This document shows, piece after piece, positions 54,882-63,180 of a stretch of DNA of 64,000 nucleotides. The notes below the pieces were generated by a model. The model worked only from the letters and a program-made list of their open reading frames with translations, made no database searches and was not told where the DNA came from. Both the position numbers and the translations under genes were made by a program. Source of the stretch: Roseovarius aestuarii (GTDB lineage Bacteria; Pseudomonadota; Alphaproteobacteria; Rhodobacterales; Rhodobacteraceae); contig NZ_JAIMIB010000006.1 in NCBI RefSeq assembly GCF_019966515.1, forward strand, positions 62,001-126,000, read 5' to 3'. Each line of letters begins with the position of its first letter. The first letter of the stretch is position 1.

Positions 54882-55865
54882 TCAAATTTTGCGCGGTCTG
54901 GCGCTGGGGCTTTTGCTGGCGACCATTTGGTTCCTAAGCTTGGTCGGCGTGATATTGAACTCGCGCAGAAACAGCTTTGAGAATGTGGAAGGTGTGCCAA
55001 AACCGCAGGAACAACTTACCTCGGTGATCGGCAAGCTTGTCTGTTCGAGCATTGTTTTGCTGCGTCGCAGTCTTAAGGACCGGTAGAACGCCATTGGGCT
55101 TTGACCGACGACCAGCCTGAACCTGCGTTCCAGTTGTCGGATGGATCGGCCGGATAGTGCGGCCAATTCACTTGCAGACAGGGGGCAGTCCAAATTCTGT
55201 TCCATTCCCGCGATCACGGCGTTCAGCCCGGCAAGCTGCAACACGACATTGTTGTTGCCGCTATGTCGCTGGTACGCGTCGCCGTCCCGAATGCGATCCA
55301 CCAGCAGGACCAGACTGGTCGCTTGCGCCAGGTTCGGCGATTTCTCGGCGACGATCTTTTTCAGAATGACGTCGGCAGTGGCTATCATACCGGCCGCCGT
55401 TATGATCCGGCCTTTTTGCGAATATAAAGGCAGGTTTTCGCGTTCGACATCCCCGGCATCCACCAGCAGTTGCTGGTTTTCCCAATGGGTGACGAAACCG
55501 TCGCTTCCCTGAAACAGCTTTCGCCATTCCAAAGCTGCGTCGGAGAGCAGGATAATTGTGCATCCGCGCCGCTCGAACCAACGAAGGCGTACGCGTATGT
55601 CGGTAAATGTATCCTTCAGATCGGAGCCACCCAGGACAACGATGTACTGGGGCAGATCTGACATATCTGCGTTTAGTTGATCCGCACGCACCATCATGCC
55701 GCCCATTCCCTCGACCAGCCCCGGCGCAGACGAGGTATAGATTTTGGTCGAAAAGCGGAGAACGTCACTCAACCGGCTTGCGATGCGAAGAATGTCCTGA
55801 ACCAGCGCCAATTCGGTTGGCACAAAGCCCCGCTCGACAATGATTGCGACGGATTCCTCGTGCAT
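54882..55865 (-). CDS. GlxA family AraC-type transcriptional regulator
   Basis: The 327-residue protein has an N-terminal DJ-1/PfpI-like domain (VAIIVERGFVPTELALVQDIL to GRIITAAGMIATADVIL) and a C-terminal AraC helix-turn-helix pair (LSASELAALSGRSIRQLERRF and ITEVSCSCGFGTPSTFSKLF). This architecture includes GbdR and CdhR, which control betaine and carnitine catabolism in Pseudomonas. It starts six bases after the dimethylglycine-dehydrogenase-like gene, in the same operon, so sensing glycine betaine or dimethylglycine is plausible but not shown. Confidence 0.9.
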   Translation of the reverse strand: MHEESVAIIVERGFVPTELALVQDILRIASRLSDVLRFSTKIYTSSAPGLVEGMGGMMVRADQLNADMSDLPQYIVVLGGSDLKDTFTDIRVRLRWFERRGCTIILLSDAALEWRKLFQGSDGFVTHWENQQLLVDAGDVERENLPLYSQKGRIITAAGMIATADVILKKIVAEKSPNLAQATSLVLLVDRIRDGDAYQRHSGNNNVVLQLAGLNAVIAGMEQNLDCPLSASELAALSGRSIRQLERRFRLVVGQSPMAFYRSLRLRRSKTMLEQTSLPITEVSCSCGFGTPSTFSKLFLREFNITPTKLRNQMVASKSPSARPRKI

Positions 55866-55871
55866 TGGGTT

Positions 55872-58307
55872 TTAGCCACGGATGCGGGTGTAGTCGGGAT
55901 CGTAAGGGCAAGGGCCGATGACGGTTGCGTCAGCAAGTTGGCCGCACATATCCAGCTTCATCGCGGTGCCCTCATCCGCCATGTCAGGATCAACAAAGGC
56001 GTAGGCGATGTTTTTGCCAACCCGATGGCCCCAGTCGCCTGATGTGACTGTCCCGATGACTGTATCGTCGCGCATCAGCGACGCCCCGCCATGTGCCGGC
56101 GCGCTTGTGGCATCCAGCTCAAGCGAAACCAGCTTTTTGCGCGGGCCTTCTGCCTGACGCTTAAGCAGGGCCTCCTTGCCGATGAAATCACCCTTGTCCA
56201 GTTTCACGAAGCGGTTGAGACCGGTTTCAAAGGGATCGTATTCGGTGATCAGATCGGCCTTCCAGTGCAGGAAGCCTTTTTCCATGCGCATCGATTCGAC
56301 CGCGCGGGCACCGAAGAGTTTGAGCCCATGTTCCGCGCCCGCTTTGCGCAGGGCCAGATAGGCGGCGTAAAGCTGGTTGTTGGGCACGTGGATTTCGTAA
56401 GCCAGTTCGCCCGAGAAGCTGACGCCCATGACGGTTGCTGGCGCAAAGCCGATGAAACACTCTTTGACGCTGAGCCAGGGGAAGGCGTCTTTTGACCAAT
56501 TGCCGCGCGAACAGGCCGTCAGCACATCGCGCGATTTCGGCCCGGCCAGCACAAGAATGGTCTGGTCATTGGTGAGCGAGCGGATCTGCACGTCTTCATC
56601 TGCGCGCAGGTGCTGTTGCAGCCAGTCCATGTCGTGAAACTCGGACGCCGCGGCAGAGCCGTACCAGACACGCGCGGGCCCGCGATCGCTAGCAGGCAGG
56701 TTGGCGACGGTCGCTTCGCCCTTGACCATACCGTGGTGGTTCAGAAGATACCCCAGACCGACGCGGCCATCGCGCCTGGTGACATTGCCGCAGAACATCC
56801 GGTCAAGGAAGGCATGGCGGTCCGCGCCGGTAATCTCGAACCGGTTGAAGCCGTTGACTTCACACAGGCCGACATTTTCCTGCACGTTTCTGACCTCGGC
56901 GGCGATCACGTCAAAGGCTTCGTCGAAGTTGAAGCTCAGGGAGGGGTGGAAATCCGGGTCGGGCTTGATGTAATCCACCCTCTCCCAGCCGTTGACCACG
57001 GTGAATTCCGCGCCTTCCGCCGCCAGGATCGGGGTCAGGGGCGTGGTCTTGGCCGGTCGGCCCGCCGGGCGGTGTTCATGCGGGAAATGGAAGCGGAATT
57101 CGTTCTGGTAATCTTCGATCGCTTTCAGCGCCGTCAGTTCCACATTCGCGTGGCCGGTGAAGCGGCGTGGATCAAGCATCCAGGTGTCATAACACGCCTC
57201 GCCATGCACGATCTGCTGCGCCAGGAGCCAGCCATGACCGCCGCCTTCACCCAAGCCCGCGCGCAACCCGATGATACAGAACGCGTTGCGCTTGCCGGGA
57301 ATGGCCCCCACCAGCGGCGCGCCATCAATCGTATAGGTGATCGGGCCGTTGACCACGCGTTTGATACCCACCTCGGTCAGCGCGGGCATGCGCGCGAACG
57401 CGCCTTCAAGCACATCCATCACGCGGTCGAGGTCGTCGGGGCAGAGATCGTTGGAAAAATCCGGGCTGATCCCGTCAAGGCCCCATGTCCGGCATGCCTG
57501 TTCATAGAAGCCCACAAGCAGGCCGCCTTTTTCCTGTCGGCTGTAATAGTCCGAGATCGGGCAGCGCAGCAGGGGCATGCGGTGGCCTGCCTCGGCGATG
57601 GCGGGGATGTCCTCGGTGACGAAATACTGGTGTTCCATCGACGCGACGGGGTGGTGCACACCCATCATCGCGCCCACCTCGTTCACCCGGTAGCCGCAGG
57701 CATTAACGACAACCTCGCAGTCAATGTCACCGTTTTCGGTATGTACGGTCCAGCCGTCATCCGTGTGCTGGGTCAGGCCCGTGACGGCGGTGTTGCGATA
57801 GACCTCGGCGCCTGCCTTGCGCGCGTGGAAGGCCAGCGCCTGACAGAGCTGTGCAGGGTCAATATCGCCATCCTCGCCATCCCAAAGCCCGCCCAGCAAG
57901 TTGTCGGTCGAGAGCAGCGGGTGGCGGCGGGCGCATTCCTCGGCATCGATCACCTCGAACTGCACGCCCATGCCGCGCGCCATCGACGCGAAATGGCGAT
58001 AGGCCTGCATCTGTTCTTCGGTATTGGCAAGCCGGATGCCACCGTCGCCGTGATGATAGCCGACCGGGTATTCGGGGTCGTCGCGCAGCTTCTTGTAGAG
58101 TGCGATTGAGTGGGACTTGAGACCCACCATCGTCTGGTTCATCCCGAAATTGGTCACCTGCGCCGCAGAATGCCAGGTTGTGCCGCTGGTCAACTCGTCC
58201 CGCTCTACCAGAACCACGTCGGTCCACCCCTCTTGGGTGAGGTGATACAGTGTCGAGCAACCAGCAATACCACCGCCTATTACGACGCAACGCGTTTGGG
58301 TTTTCAT
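55872..58307 (-). CDS. Dimethylglycine/sarcosine dehydrogenase-type FAD oxidoreductase fused to a GcvT domain
   Basis: The 811-residue enzyme has an N-terminal DAO-type FAD domain (VVIGGGIAGCSTLYHL). Its SGTTWHSAAQ contains the probable covalent-FAD histidine (His 46), and a connecting FAO-M domain follows. The C-terminal half is a GcvT-like folate-binding domain (from about residue 430, with ITGADRHAFLDRMFCG and GELAYEIHVPNNQLYA). Such enzymes oxidatively demethylate dimethylglycine or sarcosine and pass the one-carbon unit to tetrahydrofolate. The exact methylamine substrate is not readable. It is followed by a GlxA regulator and divergent from an MttB-family gene. Confidence 0.92.
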   Translation of the reverse strand: MKTQTRCVVIGGGIAGCSTLYHLTQEGWTDVVLVERDELTSGTTWHSAAQVTNFGMNQTMVGLKSHSIALYKKLRDDPEYPVGYHHGDGGIRLANTEEQMQAYRHFASMARGMGVQFEVIDAEECARRHPLLSTDNLLGGLWDGEDGDIDPAQLCQALAFHARKAGAEVYRNTAVTGLTQHTDDGWTVHTENGDIDCEVVVNACGYRVNEVGAMMGVHHPVASMEHQYFVTEDIPAIAEAGHRMPLLRCPISDYYSRQEKGGLLVGFYEQACRTWGLDGISPDFSNDLCPDDLDRVMDVLEGAFARMPALTEVGIKRVVNGPITYTIDGAPLVGAIPGKRNAFCIIGLRAGLGEGGGHGWLLAQQIVHGEACYDTWMLDPRRFTGHANVELTALKAIEDYQNEFRFHFPHEHRPAGRPAKTTPLTPILAAEGAEFTVVNGWERVDYIKPDPDFHPSLSFNFDEAFDVIAAEVRNVQENVGLCEVNGFNRFEITGADRHAFLDRMFCGNVTRRDGRVGLGYLLNHHGMVKGEATVANLPASDRGPARVWYGSAAASEFHDMDWLQQHLRADEDVQIRSLTNDQTILVLAGPKSRDVLTACSRGNWSKDAFPWLSVKECFIGFAPATVMGVSFSGELAYEIHVPNNQLYAAYLALRKAGAEHGLKLFGARAVESMRMEKGFLHWKADLITEYDPFETGLNRFVKLDKGDFIGKEALLKRQAEGPRKKLVSLELDATSAPAHGGASLMRDDTVIGTVTSGDWGHRVGKNIAYAFVDPDMADEGTAMKLDMCGQLADATVIGPCPYDPDYTRIRG

Positions 58308-58376
58308 GGGATGTGCCTCCGGTATCTATTGGTCGGGATTGACAATGGACTCGTCTGAGAAAGCAATGAAATTTAG

Positions 58377-58396
58377 CTTATTCATACTTATTCGAA
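58377..58396. repeat. AT-rich direct repeat in the divergent mttB-like promoter region
   Basis: CTTATTCATA (58377-58386) and CTTATTCGAA (58387-58396) are adjacent near-identical 10-mers, one DNA turn apart, in an unusually AT-rich patch of a GC-rich genome. They lie between the oxidoreductase and methyltransferase genes and may bind the local regulators. Confidence 0.45.
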
Positions 58397-58409
58397 TTTA
58401 TTATCAGAA

Positions 58410-58423
58410 ATTATGGGAATAAT
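58410..58423. promoter_or_regulatory. LysR-type box candidate (ATTAT-N4-ATAAT)
   Basis: A perfect dyad ATTAT (58410-58414), GGGA, ATAAT (58419-58423) matches the T-N11-A pattern with dyad symmetry used by LysR-type regulators. It is 72 bases upstream of the mttB-like start. A LysR regulator gene lies directly downstream of that gene at 60028. Confidence 0.5.
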
Positions 58424-58494
58424 GCTGAACCCTGTTGCAAGCGGCTGTTTGATCGCAGTTCATGCGTCAGTATTCCAATCACAAGGAGCGGGTT

Positions 58495-60012
58495 ATGGCG
58501 GGGCAACGCGCAAAACGAGCAGGACGACGCGAACGCCTGGCAAAACGGGCGGCAAAGCCCGCGATTGATCCCTGCCCGCCGGGTCAGATCGGCGGTGCGT
58601 ACAAACCCCTTACCGAAGACGAGGTCCAAAGAATTTTCAGCACGGCGCTGGACCTGCTGGAAAATCTGGGAATGGGAGAGGTGCCGCCGCGCCTGCGGGA
58701 TGATTTGCTGGCCATTGGTGCCAAAGACAATGGGGCGGGGCGTCTGCTTTTCCCTCCTGTTCTTGTCGAGAAAGCCATAGATCAGGCCGCGAAAACCTTT
58801 GTTCTGCACGGTCGTGACGAGGCCCGTTCAATCGAGGTCGGCGGAAATCGTGTGCATTTCGGAACCGGCGGGGCCGCGGTGCAGACGCTTGATCTGGACA
58901 GCGCCGTCTACCGGCCCTCGACGCTGAGGGATCTGCACGATTTCACGCGGCTTCAGGATACGCTGGCCAATGTAAGCTGGTTCACGCGCTGTTGCGTCGC
59001 AACCGACGTGCCCGACAATTTCGATCTGGATGTAAACACGGTCTATGCGCTGCTGAAAAACACGACCAAGCCGACGGCAACATCCTTCACCCTGGCCGAG
59101 CATGTGGACCCCATCATCAAAATGCTGGACATCGCGGCGGGCGGCCCCAGCGAGTTTTCCAAACGTCCCTTCATGAAGGCCCATATCAGCCCCGTTATCT
59201 CGCCCATGCGATATGGCGAAGATGCGGTCGACGTGGTCTATGAATGTATCAGGCATAATATACCGATGTCCTGTATCACCGCAGCGCAGGCCGGAGCGAC
59301 GGCACCCGCAACCATGGCCGGGTTCCTGGCCCAATCGCTGGCCGAAACGCTGGCAAGCCTTGTCATGGTACATGCAATCCAGCCAGGTTTTCCGATGGTG
59401 TTTTCCAACTGGCCGCTGGTGATTGACCTGCGCACCGGGGCGTTTTCCGGCGGCAGCGGCGAAACCGCGGTGCTGAATGCAGCGTCGGCGCAGCTGTCAA
59501 ACTGGCTGGGATTGCCTTCGGGCGTCGCCTGCTCGATGTCGGACGCCAAGGCGATTGATGCGCAGTATGGGGCCGAGAAAGGCATTACCTCTCTAGCGGC
59601 GGCATTGGCAGGTGGAAATCTAATCTACGAAAGCTCCGGCATGACCGCATCGCTGCTGGGGGCAAGTTTTGAAGCCTTCGTGCTGGATGACGAGATGCAT
59701 TCCCACACTTATCGCGCCCTGCGCGGCATCGAGGTGAGTGACGAAAACCTCGGATATGATGCCATTTGCGAAGCCGTGTTGGGCGAGGGCCATTTTCTGG
59801 GCGGGCAACATACCTATGCGGCGATGGAACGGGATTATTTCTATCCGACGCTGGCGGACCGGGATGAGCCACGAACATGGGCGGAAAAGGGCGCGACCGA
59901 TGCGTGGTCGCTGGCACGCGAAAAGTCACGCGAGATCCTTGCGACGCACCATCCGGACTATCTGACCGCAGAGCAGGATGCGCAAATCCGAGCTGCGTTC
60001 AAAATACTGTAA
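58495..60012 (+). CDS. MttB family methyltransferase without pyrrolysine
   Basis: The 505-residue protein belongs to the trimethylamine methyltransferase superfamily. It has a basic N-terminus (QRAKRAGRRERLAKRAAK), then PPGQIGGAYKPLTEDEV, VHFGTGGAAVQTLDLD and FSGGSGETAVLNAASAQLS. The frame is open to a TAA with no internal amber codon, so it is a non-pyrrolysine member, like the glycine-betaine methyltransferases MtgB. Those transfer a methyl group to a corrinoid protein, but no corrinoid protein gene is visible here. The ATG at 58495 has AAGGAG. It is divergent from the dimethylglycine-dehydrogenase-like gene. Confidence 0.9.
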   Translation: MAGQRAKRAGRRERLAKRAAKPAIDPCPPGQIGGAYKPLTEDEVQRIFSTALDLLENLGMGEVPPRLRDDLLAIGAKDNGAGRLLFPPVLVEKAIDQAAKTFVLHGRDEARSIEVGGNRVHFGTGGAAVQTLDLDSAVYRPSTLRDLHDFTRLQDTLANVSWFTRCCVATDVPDNFDLDVNTVYALLKNTTKPTATSFTLAEHVDPIIKMLDIAAGGPSEFSKRPFMKAHISPVISPMRYGEDAVDVVYECIRHNIPMSCITAAQAGATAPATMAGFLAQSLAETLASLVMVHAIQPGFPMVFSNWPLVIDLRTGAFSGGSGETAVLNAASAQLSNWLGLPSGVACSMSDAKAIDAQYGAEKGITSLAAALAGGNLIYESSGMTASLLGASFEAFVLDDEMHSHTYRALRGIEVSDENLGYDAICEAVLGEGHFLGGQHTYAAMERDYFYPTLADRDEPRTWAEKGATDAWSLAREKSREILATHHPDYLTAEQDAQIRAAFKIL

Positions 60013-60027
60013 CCCGGCCCGCCGCGA

Positions 60028-61002
60028 TCAGTCGATCAGCACGAAACTGTCCTTCAGCCAAGGGGCTTCATTGTGCAATGGGGTGATTGCATGATCGGTT
60101 ATCAATGTGCGAAGTCGACTATCCACAAGGTCGAGTATGGAATGCGAGCAATCTGGCGTCGACACGATCGCTAGAGAGCGCGAAAAGCTTTTCCCGGGAA
60201 AGCGGTGCATCCGGATTTTGGGCTGAAATCTTTTTGCACGGGAATAGAGCAGCGGTGTGGTGATCGTCCATCCGGCGCCGGCGGCGACCATGGCCATCAG
60301 CGTCTGGTCGTTGCTGCATTCGAACCTGTGCGACGAAGACACTCCCATACGACGCAGATGCGCCTCGATCTGCCGGGCCATGATCTGGCTGCTTGAGAAC
60401 CTCAGAAACGGCAGCCTGGAACGGCCCTCAACAACGTCTTTTAGGGAAAATTCGGCCGCCAGCGGAAGTACCACCACGAACGGATCGCGTAGAAGCGGGC
60501 GATCCTGCAAGTCACGCAAACGCTCTGATGGCTGTGTCGTCACGCCCAGATCCAGGTGGCGGTTGCGCATCATCTCGATGATCGATTGGCTGGTATCGGT
60601 ATGATACATGAAATTGCAGAGCGGCATGTTTGCTGACAATGACACCGCTAGCTCCGGAATAATGTCGCTGTCCAGGTCTTCAATCGTCCCGACCCTTAGA
60701 TAACTGGCTTCGGCAATGTCGCCGGAAGACGCCTCTGCCTTGGCCTTTCGTATCGAGAACAGGGCCTCTTCGATATTCCGCAGGAACACCCGCCCCTTGG
60801 GTGTCAGCACCATGGGACGGCGCGCATGATTGAACAGCTCGACCCCCAAATGCTCTTCAAGGTTTCGCAGGTGATGCGAAACCGTGCTGACCGACAGCCC
60901 GGTTTCGTCCGCAACCGCCTGCAACGATCCCTGATGGGCGCAGATCTGAAACAGCTCCAGCCATTTCAGACTGAGGTCTTTGCGGGAAGATGCCTGTGAC
61001 AT
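60028..61002 (-). CDS. LysR family transcriptional regulator
   Basis: The 324-residue protein has an N-terminal winged helix (LELFQICAHQGSLQAVADETGLSVSTVSHHLRNLEEHLG) and a periplasmic-binding-protein-like effector domain. It is convergent with the MttB-family gene (15-base gap). It probably regulates that gene and perhaps the oxidoreductase, since an LTTR-like dyad lies in their shared promoter. The effector is unknown. Confidence 0.92.
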   Translation of the reverse strand: MSQASSRKDLSLKWLELFQICAHQGSLQAVADETGLSVSTVSHHLRNLEEHLGVELFNHARRPMVLTPKGRVFLRNIEEALFSIRKAKAEASSGDIAEASYLRVGTIEDLDSDIIPELAVSLSANMPLCNFMYHTDTSQSIIEMMRNRHLDLGVTTQPSERLRDLQDRPLLRDPFVVVLPLAAEFSLKDVVEGRSRLPFLRFSSSQIMARQIEAHLRRMGVSSSHRFECSNDQTLMAMVAAGAGWTITTPLLYSRAKRFQPKIRMHRFPGKSFSRSLAIVSTPDCSHSILDLVDSRLRTLITDHAITPLHNEAPWLKDSFVLID

Positions 61003-61094
61003 AGCCGCGGCCTTTCCGAAATCAGATGTTGCCTGATGTGTTCCTAATGTATCTGAGCATTGTTTAGAAATAATCGAAGTAATGTGCTAGCTAA

Positions 61095-61136
61095 TTCTGG
61101 GCGATTGTCGGTTCTCAATTACCGACAGAGCCAGAA
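61095..61136. repeat. Two-part inverted repeat between LysR and ribA genes
   Basis: TTCTGG (61095-61100) pairs with CCAGAA (61131-61136), and inside it TGTCGGT (61106-61112) pairs with ACCGACA (61121-61127) around an eight-base loop. The structure lies 93 bases upstream of the LysR start and 41 bases after the ribA stop. It may end ribA transcripts or act as an operator; no long T run is next to it. Confidence 0.5.
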
Positions 61137-61176
61137 TGGTAAAACGAGGGTGGCCCGTGCTTTCGGGCTGTCGGTA

Positions 61177-62268
61177 TTACAGCAAATGCCCCGACTTCTT
61201 CGCCTTGGTCGCCAGATAGGCGCGGTTATGCGCGTTTTCGCCCACCTGTAGCGGAACACGGTCGGTGACGGTGATGCCGTTCGCCTCCATCATCGCTATT
61301 TTTGAGGGGTTATTGGTCAAAAGCCGCACATCGGAAAATCCCATCTTTGTCAGGATATGAGCACCGATGCGGAAATCGCGTTCATCATCCTCGAATCCAA
61401 GCCGGTGATTGGCGTCCACCGTGTCGAACCCCTGATCCTGCAGGGAATACGCGCGCATCTTGTTGGCAAGGCCAATGCCGCGCCCCTCCTGATTGAGGTA
61501 AAGCAGGACGCCCGCACCTTCGGCCCCCATCTGCGTCAGTGCGCCGCGCAGCTGTGGGCCGCAATCGCATTTCAGGCTGCCCATCAGGTCGCCGGTGAAG
61601 CAAGCCGAATGCAGCCGTGCCAGAACCGGCTTGTCACGGGCGGGTTTGCCAATCTCGATGGCGTAGTGTTCCTCGCCGCCATCTTCGGGGCGAAATACAT
61701 GCAGTCGCCCGGCTTCGCTGACCTCAAGCGGCAGCCGGGCGCTGACCACCGGGTTCAGCGGGCTTGTCGTCTCAAGCAGCGGACGGGCCTGCGTGGCATC
61801 AACCAGCGTCAACCCGTGCGAGGTTGAAAACACCGCACCATCGGTCAGTGGAACCATCAGCGCTGCGGGCAGCAGCCTTGCCGTTTTGGTCAGCCGCAAC
61901 GCGATCCGGTGCAGATCGGCAACGCCGTCCCGTTCAGAGATCAGCGGGCCCTTCATCGGTGTTTTCAGATCATCCGCCGGATCAGCCACACCCAAAACCC
62001 AGGCCAGCGTCGCATCCGGTGGCAGGGTGATCCGTGCCAGATCGCCGTCATAGGCGCGCGCTTTCAGCGTTTCGGCCCGTCGCGCGGTAATGGTCAGCAC
62101 GGTCCCATTTCCCAGGGCCCTGATATCGGCCAGTCGCTGCGCGTCCAGCGTCTCGGCCGCCAGGGCCAGCGCCGCGCTGTCGCCATCCTTCAGCACGATG
62201 GGAACCCCCATGCGCAAATCGGCCCGCGCACGGGCAAGTATCTCGGTAATGTCGGGTGCCAGACTCAT
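61177..62268 (-). CDS. ribA: GTP cyclohydrolase II with degenerate RibB-like N-terminal domain
   Basis: The 363-residue protein ends in a GTP cyclohydrolase II domain with LHSACFTGDLMGSLKCDCG (three zinc cysteines) and LNQEGRGIGLANKMRAY. It opens GTP to start riboflavin synthesis. The first 150 residues keep a 3,4-dihydroxybutanone-phosphate-synthase-like layout, but the acidic catalytic loop DDExREN is replaced by LKDGDSAAL, so RibB activity is unlikely. No FMN riboswitch was recognised in the 165-base gap before its start. Confidence 0.93.
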   Translation of the reverse strand: MSLAPDITEILARARADLRMGVPIVLKDGDSAALALAAETLDAQRLADIRALGNGTVLTITARRAETLKARAYDGDLARITLPPDATLAWVLGVADPADDLKTPMKGPLISERDGVADLHRIALRLTKTARLLPAALMVPLTDGAVFSTSHGLTLVDATQARPLLETTSPLNPVVSARLPLEVSEAGRLHVFRPEDGGEEHYAIEIGKPARDKPVLARLHSACFTGDLMGSLKCDCGPQLRGALTQMGAEGAGVLLYLNQEGRGIGLANKMRAYSLQDQGFDTVDANHRLGFEDDERDFRIGAHILTKMGFSDVRLLTNNPSKIAMMEANGITVTDRVPLQVGENAHNRAYLATKAKKSGHLL

Positions 62269-62433
62269 GATGTTGCTCTGTCCGTCTTCATTCCAGCCAG
62301 AACTACAGCCTTTTGAAATGGAATGAAACAATCCCTCGCGTGGCAACACGTGGCCGTGATTGTTCTGTAGCAGACCTTGTTCAACGACCCGCACTACCGC
62401 ATGTTCTAAAAAAATTGCACAAGGGATTTCCCA

Positions 62434-63120
62434 ATGGGACAATTGAAGAAAATTTTGCTGGTGGATGACGACGACGATCTGCGCGAGGCACTCAGCGAGC
62501 AGCTGGTGATGACCGAGGATTTCGATGTGTTCGAGGCCACCAACGGCTCTGAAGCCATGGCCAAGGCAAAAGACGCGATTTACGACCTTGTAATTCTCGA
62601 CGTGGGACTGCCCGACACCGATGGACGCGAACTGTGTCGTCTTTTGCGAAAGCAGGGTGTCAAATCCCCGATCATGATGCTGACCGGGCACGATGGCGAT
62701 GCAGACACCATTTTGGGTCTCGACGCCGGCGCCAATGACTATGTCACTAAGCCATTCAAATTCCCTGTACTTCTGGCCCGCGTCCGTGCGCAGCTACGTC
62801 AGCATGAGCAATCCGAAGACGCGGTTTTCCAGCTTGGGCCCTACACGTTCAAACCGGCAATGAAGATGCTTGAAACCCAGGATGACAAGAAGGTCCGCCT
62901 GACCGAGAAAGAAACCAATATCCTCAAGTTTCTCTATCGCTCGACCGAAGGTGTCGTGCCACGCGATGTTCTGCTGCACGAGGTCTGGGGTTATAATGCC
63001 GGGGTCACCACGCACACACTGGAAACGCATATCTACCGGCTGCGCCAGAAGATCGAACCCGATCCCTCGAATGCACGCCTGCTGGTGACTGAATCCGGTG
63101 GCTACAGGTTGTTGGCGTAA
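62434..63120 (+). CDS. cenR: OmpR-family response regulator, CenR-type
   Basis: The 228-residue regulator has a receiver with ILLVDDDDDLREAL, phospho-acceptor Asp 56 in DLVILDVGLPDTDGRE and MLTGHDGDADTILGLDAGANDYVTKPFKF. The winged-helix domain has RLTEKETNILKFLYRS and VWGYNAGVTTHTLETHIYRLRQKIE. These stretches agree closely with CenR, an essential cell-envelope regulator in Caulobacter and Rhodobacter. No cognate kinase gene is adjacent. The assignment to CenR rests on remembered similarity. Confidence 0.9.
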   Translation: MGQLKKILLVDDDDDLREALSEQLVMTEDFDVFEATNGSEAMAKAKDAIYDLVILDVGLPDTDGRELCRLLRKQGVKSPIMMLTGHDGDADTILGLDAGANDYVTKPFKFPVLLARVRAQLRQHEQSEDAVFQLGPYTFKPAMKMLETQDDKKVRLTEKETNILKFLYRSTEGVVPRDVLLHEVWGYNAGVTTHTLETHIYRLRQKIEPDPSNARLLVTESGGYRLLA

Positions 63121-63131
63121 ATTCACCCGCC

Positions 63132-63174
63132 TTGACCAAGATCAATGTCTGCTCCGCTGTCCCTCCTCTAGGAT
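63132..63174 (+). promoter_or_regulatory. FNR-type site with -10 element (class II promoter)
   Basis: TTGACCAAGATCAA (63132-63145) fits the FNR/FnrL consensus TTGAY-N4-ATCAA with both half-sites intact. A TAGGAT -10 element (63169-63174) follows 23 bases later. This predicts a start near 63180-63181 and centres the site at about -41.5 to -42.5, the usual class II activating position. It lies 12 bases after cenR and 207 bases before the next coding gene, so its product is most likely the short transcript described next. Confidence 0.7.
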
Positions 63175-63180
63175 CAGACC

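Noticed and set aside
56610..58109. Plus-strand open frame of 499 codons opposite the dimethylglycine-dehydrogenase-like gene
   Set aside because: It is an antisense shadow typical of GC-rich coding sequence. The minus-strand protein has full FAD and GcvT domains.
58495..60012. Pyrrolysine-containing MttB
   Set aside because: The frame has no in-frame TAG and runs uninterrupted to a TAA, so a pyrrolysine codon is excluded.
62269..62433. FMN riboswitch upstream of ribA
   Set aside because: The short divergent gap between ribA and cenR shows no RFN-element-like conserved blocks or multi-stem layout.
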